Below are positions 24,191-37,331 of a stretch of DNA of 64,000 nucleotides, piece by piece. The notes beneath the pieces were generated by a model. That model did no database searches and was not told where the DNA came from. It saw only the letters and a list, made by a program, of their open reading frames with translations. Position 1 is the stretch's first letter; every line of letters starts with the position of its first letter. Source of the DNA: Desmodesmus armatus (Eukaryota > Chlorophyta > Chlorophyceae > Sphaeropleales > Scenedesmaceae); contig VIIQ02000629.1 in the NCBI GenBank assembly GCA_007449985.2, positions 62,001 to 126,000 on the forward strand. The letters are read 5' to 3'. The position numbers were made by a program, and so were the translations under genes.

Positions 24191-26221
24191 TTCCCTGCAA
24201 ACCCGTGCAGCGGCCACAACTTGTGACACATCGCCGATGCCTGTCATGGTAGTTCTGACAGTGACAGCAGCTCAGCACTGACACTGTACGCAAGTCACAA
24301 GAGGGATCAGCAGGCACTGGCTGCAGGCAGCTGCCTCTCTGGCAGCCTTGATGAAGTGCCTGGCTGTTCAGCAGGGCCGTGGTCAATGCATGTGCACAAC
24401 AGTCAGGGCCCTTGGTACTGTACCCTTGTTTGCTGTTGCTGTAGCCCAGTGATGCTGGGCCCCAACTGGCTGTTGTTTTTGAACAAGATCTAGCTCTGCA
24501 GAAGAGCACAACCGCCAGTGGGTGTGCCACATAATATCTATGATACGGTATCATAGTCTGTGCAATTCGTTTGGGTGCACCACGTGGTGCAGCAGCTGAG
24601 CAACTGATGTGACCCCAAAAGGACAATCATTTAGCTGCACTTGTATTACACTTGCCCCATGTGGCCCTGGCTCCCTTGCAGGTTGCAGGGCTGTGTGTGC
24701 CAATCACAATTACTGTGTGACTGTATGGGCATCTGGGAATATGTGTCAAACTGTGGTGGCACAAGCTGTGGAGCCTCAAGGCAAAGCAATGAGAGGAGCC
24801 CTGTTACAGTGTATGTATTACACACGTCCCCAGAGTACTGTAGGTTACACATGCAGGTCAGACTGAATGGCTTGCACAAGCCAGCAGGACGTCAATCAAA
24901 CTGCAGGCCAGAGCTGTAGTAGTATACAAAGGATAGCACATGGCAGCACTGCAACATTGCTGCGGGCCCACACGATATGACTGCAAGATGGGAACATGTG
25001 CATGACAGCACATGCAACTTCCTGACGTGCTTGCACAGCATTACAGCTGAATTATCATAGCCCAAGTGCACTACAATACATGCCAGTGATGTGGACAACA
25101 TAACTCCAGTCTAAGCTGCAGGTGGCTGCAGGCTCCCAAGCATCAGTCATGTTGCACCATGTTTCAGGCGCACAGCAGAGAGGGTGGCATCTCTGGCACC
25201 CTTGCTTCATACCCAGAATAAGTCACATGTAGCAAACATGAGTATATGTTGAAGACGTGTATTTACACGTCATTTCATGCTGCCAAGAACCACTCACATC
25301 AACCAAGCACAGGTGAACGCAGCCAACCTCACAGCGGCTGTCATCATTGAGCAGACAGGGAATGCTGGAGATTTGAGAAAGCAAATCCCTGCCTGCACCC
25401 AAACATGACAAAGCAAAGGCAAAAGCTCAAACCGGACACAAAAGCATCCCAAAGCACCTGATTGTACAGCAAGACATGCGGTGTTGTGCAACAACACCGT
25501 CGGACAAGTTGTCAGGCACCCCAGATTTCCCTGGGCTGCTGCAGGCCTGGCAAGGAACATGCCAGCCAGTGCCGGGCCTGGCTACCAGCAGCAGCAAACA
25601 CACCATGTGACCCCAGACCGCACTCGTGCAAGGCGCCTGGCGCATGTCCAACATGCCCCAACACGGGCCACACCCCGTCCAGCGCCTTGGCAATGTGCCG
25701 TTGTCAACGTTCCAAGACAGTAGCATGATGCACCCTTGCAGTGGAGCATCACAGGACGCCGCCACACACCATGCGCCATGCTCGGACATATGCCAACAGA
25801 CCCCAGTCCTGTCTGCTACCCGGGGTGTTCCTCACAAGGCAAGACCATGCTTGCCAAAGAATGGGTCATGTGCCCTGCACTGCACCGCTAGTGTACAACC
25901 ACACACACCAAGAGGCACGTCCTGGCCTGCAGCCAATTGCTGACGCTGCTGCTGACAGCACACGTCCTAGGATAAAGTGCGGCACAACAGCAGCCATGCG
26001 GCTGCTCAACAAGCCACAGCGCAACAGCAACCGTCCATACAAATACATGCACACAATGTGCTGCTGATTGTGCCACACATGCACACAATGGCCACTTGTG
26101 GGCCATACACGCATAATCTTGGCCAGACTGATTGGCCAGCATGCAAGTGACAGTCCTTGGACAAAGCGATACACGTACAAGCGGCCAGCAAGTTGGTTGA
26201 CCAATAGTACATCCAGCAGCA
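24191..26221. other. 2-kb spacer without a convincing gene
   Basis: 3' regions of the membrane-protein gene (+) and the MEMO gene (-) converge here. Open frames are short, overlap on all strands and have no family signal. It contains dispersed repeat A (24653-24722). The nearest minus-strand TGTAA to the MEMO stop is at 25263-25267, about 955 bases away. Confidence 0.5.
24653..24722 (+). repeat. Dispersed repeat A, copy 1
   Basis: Shares CCCCATG, then CCCTGGCTCCCTTGC, then a GTGCCAAT-like stretch with 35166-35262 (same orientation) and 37480-37545 (inverted). It lies in the 3' flank of the membrane-protein gene. It looks like a short interspersed element. No tRNA-like promoter boxes were identified. 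Confidence 0.5.
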
Positions 26222-29200
26222 TCAGGAGTTCTCCTCCACTGCAGTCATGACTGCTGCTGCATAGCTCACGCTGCTGTCGCTGCTGCTGACAACTTTGCTG
26301 GACTGGTCATAGCACTTGAACTCGATGTTGAATTGCTGGGGGCAGTGCTTGACCATCTGCACATTACCAACAGCGGCGGCAGCATTGACAACCAAACCAC
26401 GAGTCATGGCAAGGCATCCGCGTAGTAGCACCTACTCTTCGGGGGTATGCAATACAACCACGCGGCGTGGATGAGCGCTGCTGAGAACAGGCGTGTTGCA
26501 ACTTGTGCTGCAAGCTGCCGAACACAGCAGCGTCAGTATGTCGCACCTGCAGCAGGACTGAGATGGGATGTCGGCCGCAGATGGTGTTGCGGTAGGTGTG
26601 CAGGTAGTCCGTAAAAGCCGCAGGGTCACGCTGCAGCAGCAGCAGCAACACAGGCAGCGACAGATAGCACACACCTTATTCAGCAGGCCTCATACAAAGG
26701 AAAGTACGCACCACCGGCCGCCAAACAGCCAGAAAATGCAGCGGTTCACATACCGCAGTTCTGTTGCGGTTCTTGGTAGCTGCGATGTACGTACCGTGCT
26801 GTTCATTGACGCCTTTCCCATTCTGGCAAAACCAAACTCCCTTGGTCTAGGTCTGTGCCCTAACCCAAGAGTAAACACCAACCCCCCACCTGCTCAATAA
26901 TCTTCATGCCCAATTCATCCAGCCGCTTGATGGACTGCCAGATGGGACCCTGCAAGATACGTCAAACAATGCACACAACATCTATCAAGAGGACAACATA
27001 CACATAACAACGTGCAAACGCACTCTTCTGCCCGCCCGCCAAGTGCGGCGCCGTTGTCACGGTATCCCCAATGGCTAGCAAGGTTACTCAGTGGTTTGCG
27101 CTCGCAGTGGCCTTGACTGCAGGCACAGAGGGCTAATGCTGCGCAATACTGAGCAAGCGACCCTGTTGCTGTCCCGCTGGCAATGATCCCAAACACAACG
27201 CATGTTTACACGAAGGATTGAGGCATGCAAGTGGTGGACCTTATGAGCCCAAGATTCCCCTCAGTAATCCAACAGAAGGAATGATGTAGCCAAGTACTGT
27301 ACTGCTGTGTAGCACTGTACTGCCCTGTGCTGTACTGAACTGTACTTACTTGTTCATCATTGGTATAGGTGTACTTGAAGCGGGAGCCCCAGTGGCAGAA
27401 GTCACTGCTGATGATGAACAAGTTGGAGGGGTCCGCCAAGTAAGAGGCCAACAGCTGACCATACTTGGCTTCACTGTAGCACAGAGCAACAGGGTAAACA
27501 AGGCAGACAGCAGCTTTTGCGTCAGCAGGGTAAAGCTGCACCACTGCTGAAATCTGCCTGACTTCAGGCGTTAAAAGATACTGCCGGCAGTGAATAGGCT
27601 GTCTTGCCAGAAATGCTGACAGTTGGCTCGAGACGCGCAATAAGCACTGCTGTGCTGCCCACGCTATGCAGCACTGCGTTGCAGAGGCATTGGTGGCCCC
27701 AAAGCCTGCAGCAAGACGAAGTAAAAAAATGAAAACGAATGAAAAAAAGAAAGAAAGAAAGAAAAAAGAAAGAAAGAAAAAAAGTAATTGAAACAACTTG
27801 ACAGCATCCATACTGACCTGTCCGTGCTGATTGCCCCCACCATGATTGGCACCAACGTAAACTGCCGGTCTCTGTACAGCAGCAGCCATGTCAGACGAGG
27901 CAGCACAGTCACATCACATCACAGCACAGCGCATCACATCACAGCACAGTGCATCACATCAACGCACCGCTTGACGTATACACGCAGCATACACCTTAGA
28001 AGACACAGCGCACGAAATTGGTTGTAATGTTTTGTTGATCTTGTCTGTCTTTCTCCTGCTGCTGCTTTCAGGTGACGGAGGTGGTCAATACATATTACAT
28101 CAACATAAGAAGGCTGCCGCACCATCGTTGCAGACAACCTTTGGACGTCCCTCCTGCAGAAAAGGCTGTGCTGAGCGTGCATCTTACACAAGAACACTTC
28201 TTCAAGGGTTGCGCCAACTAAACAACGTAACAACACAATGTTGCGAGATGTAGAAACCAGCCAGGGTTGGCCGTTGAGCAGGCCTAGTAGATACTCACCC
28301 CATGATCTTTGCAATGTAGGGTGTATGCAGCTCCAGGCTGTGCTCAGCCTGCAGTTAAACCAAAGGAAAAAACACAAGGGCGCATGAGTGCATCTGCACA
28401 AACCCACTGCTTGTACATGCAAAGCTTGGCTGGCTGTTTTGACGCTGCCTGTGCAAGGAAGTGTTGCAGCTGCTTGCTGTCGACAAGAGTTAGTCAACCT
28501 TATTACTGTTACGTATTACTGTTACTGTACAGCACACTCTTATTACTGTTACTGTACAGCACACATCATCACATGACCCCAGCATGCCCTGTACCTCATC
28601 TACATCCAGGTTCATCTGTTCAAACTGCCCTGTGGCCAGCAGCTGACTGTACACCTCCTTGTCTATCGGCAGGGGCCCTGCACAGCAAACAACACCAGCA
28701 GTGCATCACACTATACATTGTCATATATTGTTGCACATCGTCCATAGGTGGTGACAACAGTATGCACATGCACAACCACTGCTGCTGCAGTCGCCCTCCA
28801 CCCTCGCATGGTAATAACCATGCCCCACTCTCCCACCGTATGCTGCTTGTGCTCAACACAAACATGATGCTGTGCAGACATGTTGGGAGGGTGGCTGGCA
28901 CCCCCCCACCCCCCCCCCCCCCCCCCCCAAACAACGCACCTAGAGGTGTGGAGTACTCCTGTGCTGTTGACAGCACACACTTGCGTGTGTAGGCATGGTG
29001 CGAGGGGCCCAGCAGGAACACACGCTGCCTGCACATCATATGCCCAACAGCCCACAAGGAGGGTATGACCCACTGCATCAGGCCCCTACCAACAGCCAGC
29101 ATTACTGCTGGATGCTGCCAGCAGCAACAACTGCTTGTGCATGCAGGATTTGATCAAATACATGCTGCGCTCCTGAGAGCTGCCACAAAATATACCAGTG

Positions 29201-29872
29201 ACAGTACAACACGTTAAGCAGCAGCTGTGATGCGTGTATGAGAGAGCCCCTCAGGAGCACACGTGCCAGCTTGTCTGAGATAGGATTCAAGCCCAATACA
29301 GTCAGCATGGACTGGCTGGCGTGGCGCATGCTGTCAAGGCTAGAGGGAAGGTGCCAAAAAACGTCAGGCCTGAAGATGCCAGACTTACACGCTGTCAGGT
29401 TGGATGTATTTGTAAGAGTGAGCCATCACGTGCCCACAGTAGGAGTACCCAGCATGCCTGAGCAGCAAAGCGGCAGCAAACACTGGTACTCTGCTGTGTG
29501 TTGCAGCAGCAGCTGCTGCGTCTGTGTGCACGCGCGGAAGCAGAGGAAGCGCAGCTAACATGCACTGTGCAGCGGCTTGGTTGCAGTGATATGCATGCTG
29601 GGTGTGGTATGCTGCACATGTTGGCCGTCCCAGCCTGTCCATGATGTGAAGTAACCTGATCAGGTTACAAATCTGGACCTGATTGCTGAAGCAGTGCTGG
29701 CTTGGCCAACAAGAACTCACGGGGCAATGATTGCTCTTGCAGCTGGGCTGCTGCTTTCTGGCGCTGCTGCATGGCCAGCCTTTGCCAGCCAGCCGTCAAT
29801 CTGCTGTGATAGTTTGTCACTGTTCTTCTCGTACCAGCTTCCAGCATGAGAAGGCTGCCTGCACCTTGGCAT
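26222..29872 (-). CDS. MEMO1: MEMO1 family protein, complete
   Basis: Ten exons (29872-29721, 29457-29389, 29028-28940, 28677-28595, 28348-28299, 27871-27818, 27473-27350, 26949-26890, 26630-26547, 26356-26222) give 299 aa, matching the usual 297 or so. Conserved blocks in order: QPSHAGSWYE, HAGYSYCGH, FLLGPSHHAY, NLFIISSDFCHWGSRFKY, NTICGRHPISVLL and SDSSVSYAA. The family's metal-site residues are present as His52, His84/85 and Cys245. MEMO proteins resemble non-haem iron dioxygenases, act in animal cell motility and have been linked to metal redox; the algal role is unknown. The first ATG in frame (29872) directly precedes the conserved N-terminus. Intron 3 starts with a long G-run on the sense strand. 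Confidence 0.93.
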
Positions 29873-30990
29873 TCTGCTGTGCAACTGAGTCTTGTGGAAG
29901 AGTTTCTGCTGGTGATCTGACTTGCTGCTGGTGTGAACGCGTGCTCGACAAGACTCCAGCGAATGCTGCTCCACAAGAAAGTGCTTATAAGTGCTTCATG
30001 TGCGGTATGGGCGGCACATCACGGCGAAAAGAGAGGGCAGATGCTGACTGTGCAAGGGATCTTGAACGGTTGGAGCCAGACTGAAGAACACAGCGGGTTT
30101 GCTGCAGAGTGCCAAAGGTAGTGCAGACGTTACCGTGGCACCACGGGGATGTGTTGTGGGGTACCCACAGTAGGGAGTGGGACACTCTGATTCAATTTGA
30201 TTCAGTTATGACAGCTCATAGCTGCAGGGGCAAGTAACCCAGAATTACAGCCAAGAGGGAGCAGAATGACAGCTTCACGGGCGTGCTACCATTCAGGTAA
30301 AGCGCCCCCAGGGACCGAGGAAGTTGACGGTTTCACCAAAGCTGCTGTCACATGCCAGGCTGGCCACAACAAAATCATGGCAGCTGCCCTGCAGGCATGA
30401 GACCATTCCACACCCACCATGCCGTTGCCTGGTACTGAAGTCCGGAGAAGAGTGGTCGAAATCCACGCCGCCGAAAGGTGATGGGATTTAAAACTGTTGT
30501 CAAGCATATACGTGATACGGTGACTGTGTCCGGGTGTGAGCAGCGACAGATGGTCCATGGACCAGAGACACCACTGTAGCAGACCTCCACTTCTGTCAGA
30601 GCTGGTCATGTGTATTGCCACGTGGCAGGTCACCCGTCCAGCAGCAGCTCTTCAGACAACAGTATACATCAGCACGGTCAAGTGCAGCTGCAGCAGACCA
30701 GGCAACCCAACAACTGGGCGCGCACAAACAGCCAGACAGTCTCATGCACGCCAGCCACACCACCACACTGCTACCAACATCACCATCCACAAACACAAAG
30801 AAAGCACGCTGACAGCACATCAGCTGCTAGCGTTGTCCCCCTCCGCAAGGCACAAACCATTTAGCACTCTCAGGCATCACCAGGTCAGCTCCTACCCTGC
30901 TGCTGCAGCAACCCGCACGAGTGCGCTCAAGCATTTCAGCTACTTGTCTGTCCCTTGCTGCACCCAAACACCACAGTGCTTGAGGGGTGC
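29873..30990. other. Spacer between SWI3 stop and MEMO start
   Basis: Both neighbours are on the minus strand, so this holds the SWI3 3' UTR and the MEMO promoter. The only minus-strand TGTAA I see is at 30245-30249, about 740 bases after the SWI3 stop. No gene was recognised. Confidence 0.5.
30245..30249 (-). terminator. Possible TGTAA poly(A) signal of SWI3 gene
   Basis: Only minus-strand TGTAA seen between the SWI3 stop and the MEMO start. The distance of about 740 bases is long, so this is tentative. Confidence 0.3.
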
Positions 30991-33900
30991 TCAAGGCATG
31001 TCCATCTCCTCATCATCATCCCCCAAACCCTCAATGTCAACATCCCCGTCCCCATCAATGTCCTCCAAAAGTTCACCCAAGTCATCATCGCTACCCTCAA
31101 ACACCCCACTGTCCGCCCCCACACCCCTCGAATCCATGCTGACATTGCTCTTGCCAGGCGTCGGCTGCTCCTGAGACGGCGGCTGCGACTGCTGCTGCTG
31201 CTGCTGCTGCAGCGGTGGCGGCTGGTCCTGCGGTGCAGCCAGCTGCTGCTGCTGCTGCTGCTGGACGGGGCCACCAGGAACCCCCACCCCTGCAGCTGTC
31301 TGAGCGACAGCTGCAGCTGCTGCTGCAGGCGGTGCTGCTGCTGGTGCTGGTGCTGGTGCAGGTGCAGACTCCGCTCCTGACGCCTTCTGCTGCTGGGGTG
31401 GCTGCGACTGCGACGACGCTGTCGCCTTCCCTGCCGCTGCTGCTGCCAGCTGCAGCTGCTGGTGTTGCGCGACTGCTGCCGCCTTCTGCCGAGCCAGTGC
31501 ATCGGCTTGCTGCTTTTTCAAGGCCTCATGCTTCTGCTTCGCTGCTGCTGCTGCTGCTTCCTCCTGCTTCTTCTTGGTGACCCGTGCTGCTGCTACTGTG
31601 GTGCTGGTTTGCTGGACCTCTTGCTGTAGGGGCTTGATGGCATTCTCTGCTGCTGTCCTGTCAAGGTCAAGCTTCTGCGAGGCACAGCACAGCACAGCAC
31701 AGCACAGCACAGCACAGCACGGTGCAGATGAAAAGAAGGTACGCCAAGTGCAGCTGTATCTGTCAACACCACCAAACACATGCTGGGTTGCCATAAGAAT
31801 GAGTTCCGTGTACAGCAGTGTGAGCGACGGAGTGTAGTGACAGTATAATATTGTGACGTTGGACATGCACTGCACCAAACAAGTGCCCGGTATTTCTCGT
31901 TTGCGTTACGAAAACGCACGCAGCAGATAGCAGCAGCCCAGCTCACCGGTGGATCCATCAGCTGCATCAGCAGGTTGACCTTTGCATCCAACCTCTTGGC
32001 AGCATCATGCACCAACCCCACCATCAGCCGCTGGATCTCCCGCTCCTCCGCAGTAGCCAGCTGGTGCGCCCGCGTGGCAGCAGCAGCAATCCCCGCCGCC
32101 ACCGCCGACGCAACAAGCTCTGGGCTGATCGGCTGCTTCGGATCCAGCTCCCCCTCCTGCTGCTGCTGCTGTGTGGTGTCCGTGCCCTGCTTGGCATCCC
32201 CACCAGCCTCCTGTGCGATGGGTCCATTTTCGGAAACCCCGTTTGCGGCGATCGAACCCGAACCCCCAATTTTCGCTGCCTCTAGGACTGATGCTAGGCG
32301 GACCTCTGGGTTTAGCACCGCACCAGCAGACAAGTCCTGCTCTGCGAGGACCTGTAACGAGGCTTGCGCTGCTGCTGCTGCCACACGGGGGCCCATGATG
32401 TTACTGAGGGCACCCAGGGTGCTCATCAGGGGTTGGGCTCGTCTTGAAACGGCACGGGCGGCAGCTGCTGCTGCTGCGGCTGCTGCTGACCACGCTTGTT
32501 GGTTGCTGCACAGCACACATTACGCAAACGCGTACAAGTTGTCAGGGCAGCACACACGCATGGCGTCGCTGCTGCGCCACACATGGCTACATCGTCGGTC
32601 GATCTGTGCACGGTGAAATTCATGGCAAAAAAGGCGGCCGCAGAGACCAAAGGGAGTGGAGCTGTTTGCAGCAAAAGAAACAGGACCAGTTTCCACATGC
32701 ATGCAGCTTCCTGTAAGGCCATCACCTCTAGGATGGCGAACCCCTCTTATCCCGCCTCTTATCCCGGCGTGTAAGGCACTGTGTGTCGGGAGCATGCGGA
32801 ACGTTAGCAGCGGGGGTTTCGTCGCGGGAACCATTACCTGTCTGGTGGGATTTTGCCTCGGGCCCCCGGCAGTTGGGTTCACCTAAATGCTGTGTGTGCG
32901 GCCAGCCGGTGGGAGCCCCCCCCCCCCAAAGTCAGTACCTGTCCAGTTGAGCAGGTCGTCCACATACGGGTCCTCGATCGGCAGCCTCACAAAGTGTGTC
33001 AGGCAGGCCGACTGGGACTTGCCCACATAGGAGGCGATCTTCTCCCAGTCCTCCTTGTACAGCTCAATGCCCTCCAGCAGCCTGACAGCACCAGCAGGAA
33101 TAGCGGATGGAAAAAGGACAGACTATCAGCAAGTTGTGGATGAAAACAAGAGACCAGGACTATCAGCACTGTGTGGAAGCTAGGAGGGTGTGACAGCTCA
33201 ATGACCTCCAGCAGCCTGACAGCACAAAGACAGCATCAACAGCAGGCGATGACGGCGCAACAGACAGGGGTGTCAGCAACATGTCAAGGGAATCAAGAGA
33301 GCAGGAACTTGACTTGGAGGTTGTACAGCTACCCTTCAGCGGCCTGTCACTGCAGCGGGAACAGGCGGAGTATCGTGTACATGCGCATGCACCACCCACG
33401 AGGTCTTCGCATAAAGGTGATCTGAATCGCAGGAATGAGGGACGATTGGTTGGGGTGCAGGGATATACAGGTAGGTGCTGCGGACTGCCACACTCAAATG
33501 ATGTGAGTCTGCACCCAACGCCCGACATGCATGGCTCCCTAGGGAGTGTGGGGCAGGCAGAGCCGCCACTGAGGTGGCAATTGCTTTGTGCCCGACAGTG
33601 TATGGCCCCATACAATGCTGCAAAGACAACAACCCCTGATATAAGGACCTCCACCGGTTCTGAGGGCCATCCCCCAGAACCCACCCCAACTCCTCTGAGT
33701 GCTCGCACTGAGAGCCATACACATGGCCCACAGACGAAAGTGGTATATAGTGAATAGGCTGTGTGAAGTCCTGGAGAGAAAAGAACCTGGTGCAACCCAG
33801 CACAGGCTGGTCCCCTGCAAATACTCACAGCATGGTCTCCTCCGGCGTCCAGCCGTCAGTGCTGTTGTGCTTGCTGTCGTCGATGCGGATGAAATCCTTG

Positions 33901-36900
33901 CTGCAGTAGCCTGGCGGAAACATGCCCTTGGCATACGCCTGCACAGCAGGCAGGCAGGCATGCATGCATGAACAACACAGCGAAGGGAAAACACATGTGG
34001 GATTGACTTCGAAGTGTCAACAGACAGCCCTTGGCATATGCCTGTACAGGAGAGGGGAGCACAGACAACACAGCAGACAGGCAGGCAGGCAGGCAAGCAT
34101 AAACACAGCCAAGCAACAACACCCCAGAAAAGTCATACAAGGTGAACATAAGTGCTTGAGTTGACTTACGACATGACAGGGTGTGACACACTTCTTACTA
34201 ACCACCTCTTACTCAACAGACAACACAGGGGTAGCGTCAGACTGCTTGGTGCGATGGTACCGCAGCAGCAGACACTCCACCCGGCACTGCAGATCTGTCC
34301 CCAGACATACACAAGGCGCAAGATAGACCACCACATACATAATGCTCCCTGCACACGCAGCGCCACTCCCTACAGTCGGCCACCTCCCCTAAGCCCCCCC
34401 CCCCACACACACCCACACCCACACACGCGCATGTACTCCCTCTGCTAACACACACAAACAGCTCACCAGCGGGCACAGGTTGACATCAGGCTGCTTGGTG
34501 CAGTGGTAGCGCAGCCGAGTGCAATCCACCCAGGGCATTGCGGTACAGAAGATCTGCGCCAGGCAGCTGGGGTTCAGGCCTTCCTCTGTACCCTTGCGCC
34601 CCGCCACTGGGTGCAGCAGCTGCCTGCCGTCTCCTGATGCTGCCAGTGCTGCTGCTCTGCCGTACAAGCCTCCTGCCTGTGCTGCTGACGTGGACTCCAG
34701 CAAGCTGGGCTTCTGTGTGAAGAATCGAAAAAATGAGGTGGAACGGAAAAATGAGGTGGAACGGTCACACAGGGTGAAGTGAAGGACAAGAGGCAAAAGC
34801 AGGTGCGAAAATTCACCTGGCTCGATCTGGGTGGGCAATGTCATTTTCGTTGGCATGAATGTCTATGTAATGTTGGAGGGCTTGTGCAGGAAGCTGCAGA
34901 CAACTGCCACTGCCACAGTGTGTGCATGCCAGACTATGATCATATCAACCTTCATGAAGGGTGATCCCCTGAAGCAGAAAAAGCATTTTTAAGAAATCTA
35001 TTTTCTTTACCTCCATAAATGGAGATCTCTTGTATTTTCACTCTTCTTTTTAAAAAATAGATGATGAACAAAATCAAACACCCTCTGTCAAATCAACACC
35101 CTCTGTCAAACGGCTGCGTCCTTATCCTGGAGTGTATTGTGGCAAGTGGCGGCTTTGTCTCAAATCCCCCATGAGCCCCTGGCTCCCTTGCGGGCTGTAC
35201 GGCTTTGCCGTGCCCAATACCGTAACTGCAAGTGCGACTGTATATGACTGTATATGTAAAGGCTGCTTTGCTGAAGGAGCCAACAATCACTGCCAAACAG
35301 CTGATTTCTTTATTTTTATATTTATTTATATTATTATATTTATTTATATTTATTTATTATTATATAATTTCTGTACGACTGCGCACCTTGAACTTGTAGA
35401 GGGAGGCAGTGCCCGGTGGCATGTGGGCGGAGAGGCTGCGTCCAAGGCTGGGGGGCAGCATGAGCTCCCGCACTGCGCCCTTGCAGTTGACCAAGCCCCA
35501 GCTCTGAAGGAACTCGTAGATCCTGCAGCATTGCAAGGATAAACAGCAGCATGTGAGGGCTGTATTGAATCACCAGACCCTTGTGGAGCAAAAGATTGCC
35601 CTCCCTTTGTGTTGATTGCACATGATACTTGATGTACTGCACCCTAGTAGGTGTCCCTTACAGTGGCTCTGCCCTATTCCTGCGGCGCATGCCAGCACAG
35701 CTCCTGATCTGTGCAGCATGGCTGCAGCAGGGGCCTGTCTGGTCGCAACAAACGATGCCGCAAACGATGTTCAACCTCAACAGCTTCTCGATTTACAGGT
35801 TCCGAAACATCAGGAACCCATTACAGGAAGGACTCTCAACTTTCTGACGCTTGCCATCAGGAAAGCGGAGTGCTGTCGGCTCACCGCGTCAAACCGTTGA
35901 CCTCCCCGTCGATGTGTTGCCGCACCTCCGCAAACGTCAGATCCCGCTCGGGGTGCTCCCAATAGAGCGACAGCATCGCATCACGATACTGCTTGTACAT
36001 CTGCGGGCGAACGAACAACCGACAGGGTGCAAATGTGCGTTGTTGCCTACGCTTGCCTGGCAGTCAAAGAGGGAAGACAAGACCCTTCATTCACTTGCGC
36101 TGCAACCACCGCACTGCAACAACAAAGCAAAACTTGGGCCATGCATTGATCAGTGTCACCACCTTCTCCAATTATGGTTTGTGAGGACAACCCTAGTTAG
36201 AGTTGTCCTCTCAAACGGTTTGAGAGGACAGCTCTAGCCAGGGCTGTCCTCACAAACCATAGTTGGAGAAGGTGGTGACACTGATATAGCGCTATAGCGC
36301 TTGACGGACGCAATCATAGGCTAGACAGGCGATGCCGCACATCGCCTGTGCTGCTGCCACAGCCCCGCTGTCGTGCAACAGCACAAGACCCTTCATGTCA
36401 CTTGCGCTGCAACCACCGCACTGCAACAACAAAGCAAAACTTGGGCCATGCATTGATCAGTGTCACCACCTTCTCCAACTATGGTTTGTGAGGACAACCC
36501 TAGTTAGAGTTGTCCTCTCAAACGGTTTGAGAGGACAGCTCTAGCCAGGGCTGTCCTCACAAACCATAGTTGGAGAAGGTGGTGACACTGATATAGCCCT
36601 ATAGCGCTTGACGGACGCAACCATAGGCAAGACAGGAGATGCCGCACATCGCCTGTGCTGCTGCCACAGCCCCGCTGTCGTGCAACAGCACAAGACCCTT
36701 CATGTCACTTGCGCTGCAACCACCGCACTGCAACAACAAAGCAAAACTTGGGCCATGCATTGATCAGTGTCACCACCTTCTCCAACTATGGTTTGTGAGG
36801 ACAACCCTAGTTAGAGATGTCCTCTCAAACGGTTTGAGAGGACAGCTCTAGCCAGGGCTGTCCTCACAAACCATAGTTGGAGAAGGTGGTGACACTGATA

Positions 36901-37296
36901 TAGCCCTATAGCGCTTGACGGACGCAACCATAGGCAAGACAGGAGATGCCGCACATCGCCTGTGCTGCTGCCACAGCCCCGCTGTCGTGCTGTTGCACCT
37001 TATCTAGTATCCCAACAACACATCTACACATGCCACGGACTATCAAAATAAACCAACAAACACCCTTCTCATCTTACCGCGACACCATCATTGAGCCCAT
37101 TGAAGAACTCAGGCAGCGCAGCCTTCTCCAGCGGGTGCACCTGGTTGGGCTTGAACCACCCCGCAGCAGCACCCACCACCGGTGCAAATCTGCTAGGGGC
37201 TGGCGGGGGCCAGCTGCCCCCTGCCGCTGCTGCTCCTGCTGCTGCTGCCTGCTGCACTGGCTGCTGGCTGCCGACCCCTGCTGTCCCTGTGCCTGG

Positions 37297-37331
<35 letters not shown>

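Noticed and set aside
36332..36851. Repeated 70-codon ORFs in the tandem array
   Set aside because: Identical short frames arise from the repeat unit itself; the palindromic arms, not protein conservation, explain them.
36081..36990. CRISPR-like array
   Set aside because: Only three units of 306/307 bp with no short repeat-spacer pattern, in an intron of a eukaryotic gene.
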